Shown here piece by piece: positions 22,841-23,106 of a stretch of DNA of 23,106 nt. Made by a program: the position numbers and the translations under genes. Under the pieces are notes generated by a model. The model made no database searches, had not been told where the DNA came from, and was given only the letters and a program-made list of their open reading frames with translations. Positions within the stretch are counted from its first letter, which is position 1. Each line of letters starts with the position of its first letter. This stretch comes from an uncultured Clostridia bacterium (lineage in GTDB: Bacteria; Bacillota; Clostridia; Christensenellales; DTU072), in assembly GCA_944350065.1 (NCBI GenBank), contig CALVOD010000011.1, positions 1 to 23,106 on the forward strand. Reading direction: 5' to 3'.

Positions 22841-23106
22841 TTAAACGGACATTATCTCCGTTTCTTTGTCCGAGCAGATCTTATCGATATCTGATATCGC
22901 GGCATTGACGGCTTTGTCGACGTCTTTTTCGAGAGCGAAAAGATCGTCCTCGGTAACGACGGAATCCTTTTTATACCCGCGCAGAAGATCTATCGCGTCT
23001 CTGCGGATATTGCGAACGGCGACTTTGGCGTTCTCGCCGGCAACTTTGACTTCTTTGACGAGCGCTTTACGGCGCTCCTCGGTAAGCTCCGGGAATACCA
23101 TTCTCA
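22841..23106 (-). CDS. frr: Ribosome recycling factor, C-terminal part
   Basis: RRF splits post-termination 70S ribosomes together with EF-G. The last 87 codons or so are present and the gene continues past the right edge, since RRF is normally about 185 residues. The segment FPELTEERRKALVK and the following AVRNIRRDAIDLL are diagnostic, and the C-terminus KICSDKETEIMSV aligns with the family end. The ATG at 23101 is internal: codon AGA precedes it, as expected for the IR-x-x-x-P-LTEERR context. pyrH would be expected upstream. Confidence 0.93.
   Translation of the reverse strand, partial: RMVFPELTEERRKALVKEVKVAGENAKVAVRNIRRDAIDLLRGYKKDSVVTEDDLFALEKDVDKAVNAAISDIDKICSDKETEIMSV

Overview
This 23.1-kb window is a nearly continuous run of genes on the minus strand, so transcription runs from position 23106 towards 1. 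The gene content and order (frr-uppS-cdsA-dxr-rseP-ispG-[polC locus]; rimP-nusA-ylxR-ylxQ-infB-rbfA-nrnA-truB-ribF) are those of a Firmicutes chromosome. The ylxR/ylxQ pair, a PolC-family protein, SepF and a PdaB-type deacetylase favour an uncultured, moderately GC-rich member of the Clostridia, perhaps gut-associated because of the InlB/BspA-type surface lipoprotein. That placement is inference. I see no tRNA, rRNA, CRISPR array, insertion sequence or phage gene.

Right block (about 16.4-23.1 kb): the end of frr, then uppS, cdsA, dxr, rseP, ispG and a PolC-like gene. These are packed with 4-10 bp overlaps or short gaps. They cover ribosome recycling, isoprenoid precursor and undecaprenyl carrier synthesis, CDP-diacylglycerol synthesis and intramembrane proteolysis. 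The last gene sits where polC is normally found, but it encodes only the PolC N-terminal region, the OB fold and the DEDD exonuclease. The PHP and polymerase parts are missing, with no visible frameshift or remnant.

Middle block (about 8.5-16.4 kb): a 1173-residue InlB/BspA-type lipoprotein with its own decorated promoter and a strong intrinsic terminator, a PdaB-like deacetylase, a tandem-OB ssDNA-binding protein, yggS, sepF, lspA and rluD. This block separates the polC locus from rimP, which are neighbours in many Firmicutes. lspA and yggS each have a promoter with a 17-bp spacer placed so that the predicted transcript starts at the ATG. The lipoprotein promoter would give a leader of only about 5 nt. 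All three genes lack a usable Shine-Dalgarno sequence, which suggests leaderless or near-leaderless mRNAs.

Left block (1-8.4 kb): rimP-nusA-rnpM(ylxR)-ylxQ-infB-rbfA-nrnA-truB-ribF and the start of an endonuclease IV-like gene. This is the translation, transcription-elongation and ribosome-maturation operon. Coupling is tight (TAATG junctions at rbfA/nrnA and truB/ribF). A possible promoter overlaps the end of rluD and is followed by a perfect 10-bp hairpin in the rimP leader.

No stretch longer than 300 bases lacks a gene. The largest gap is 179 bp (9983-10161), holding a strong inverted repeat, the lspA promoter and one weak hairpin.
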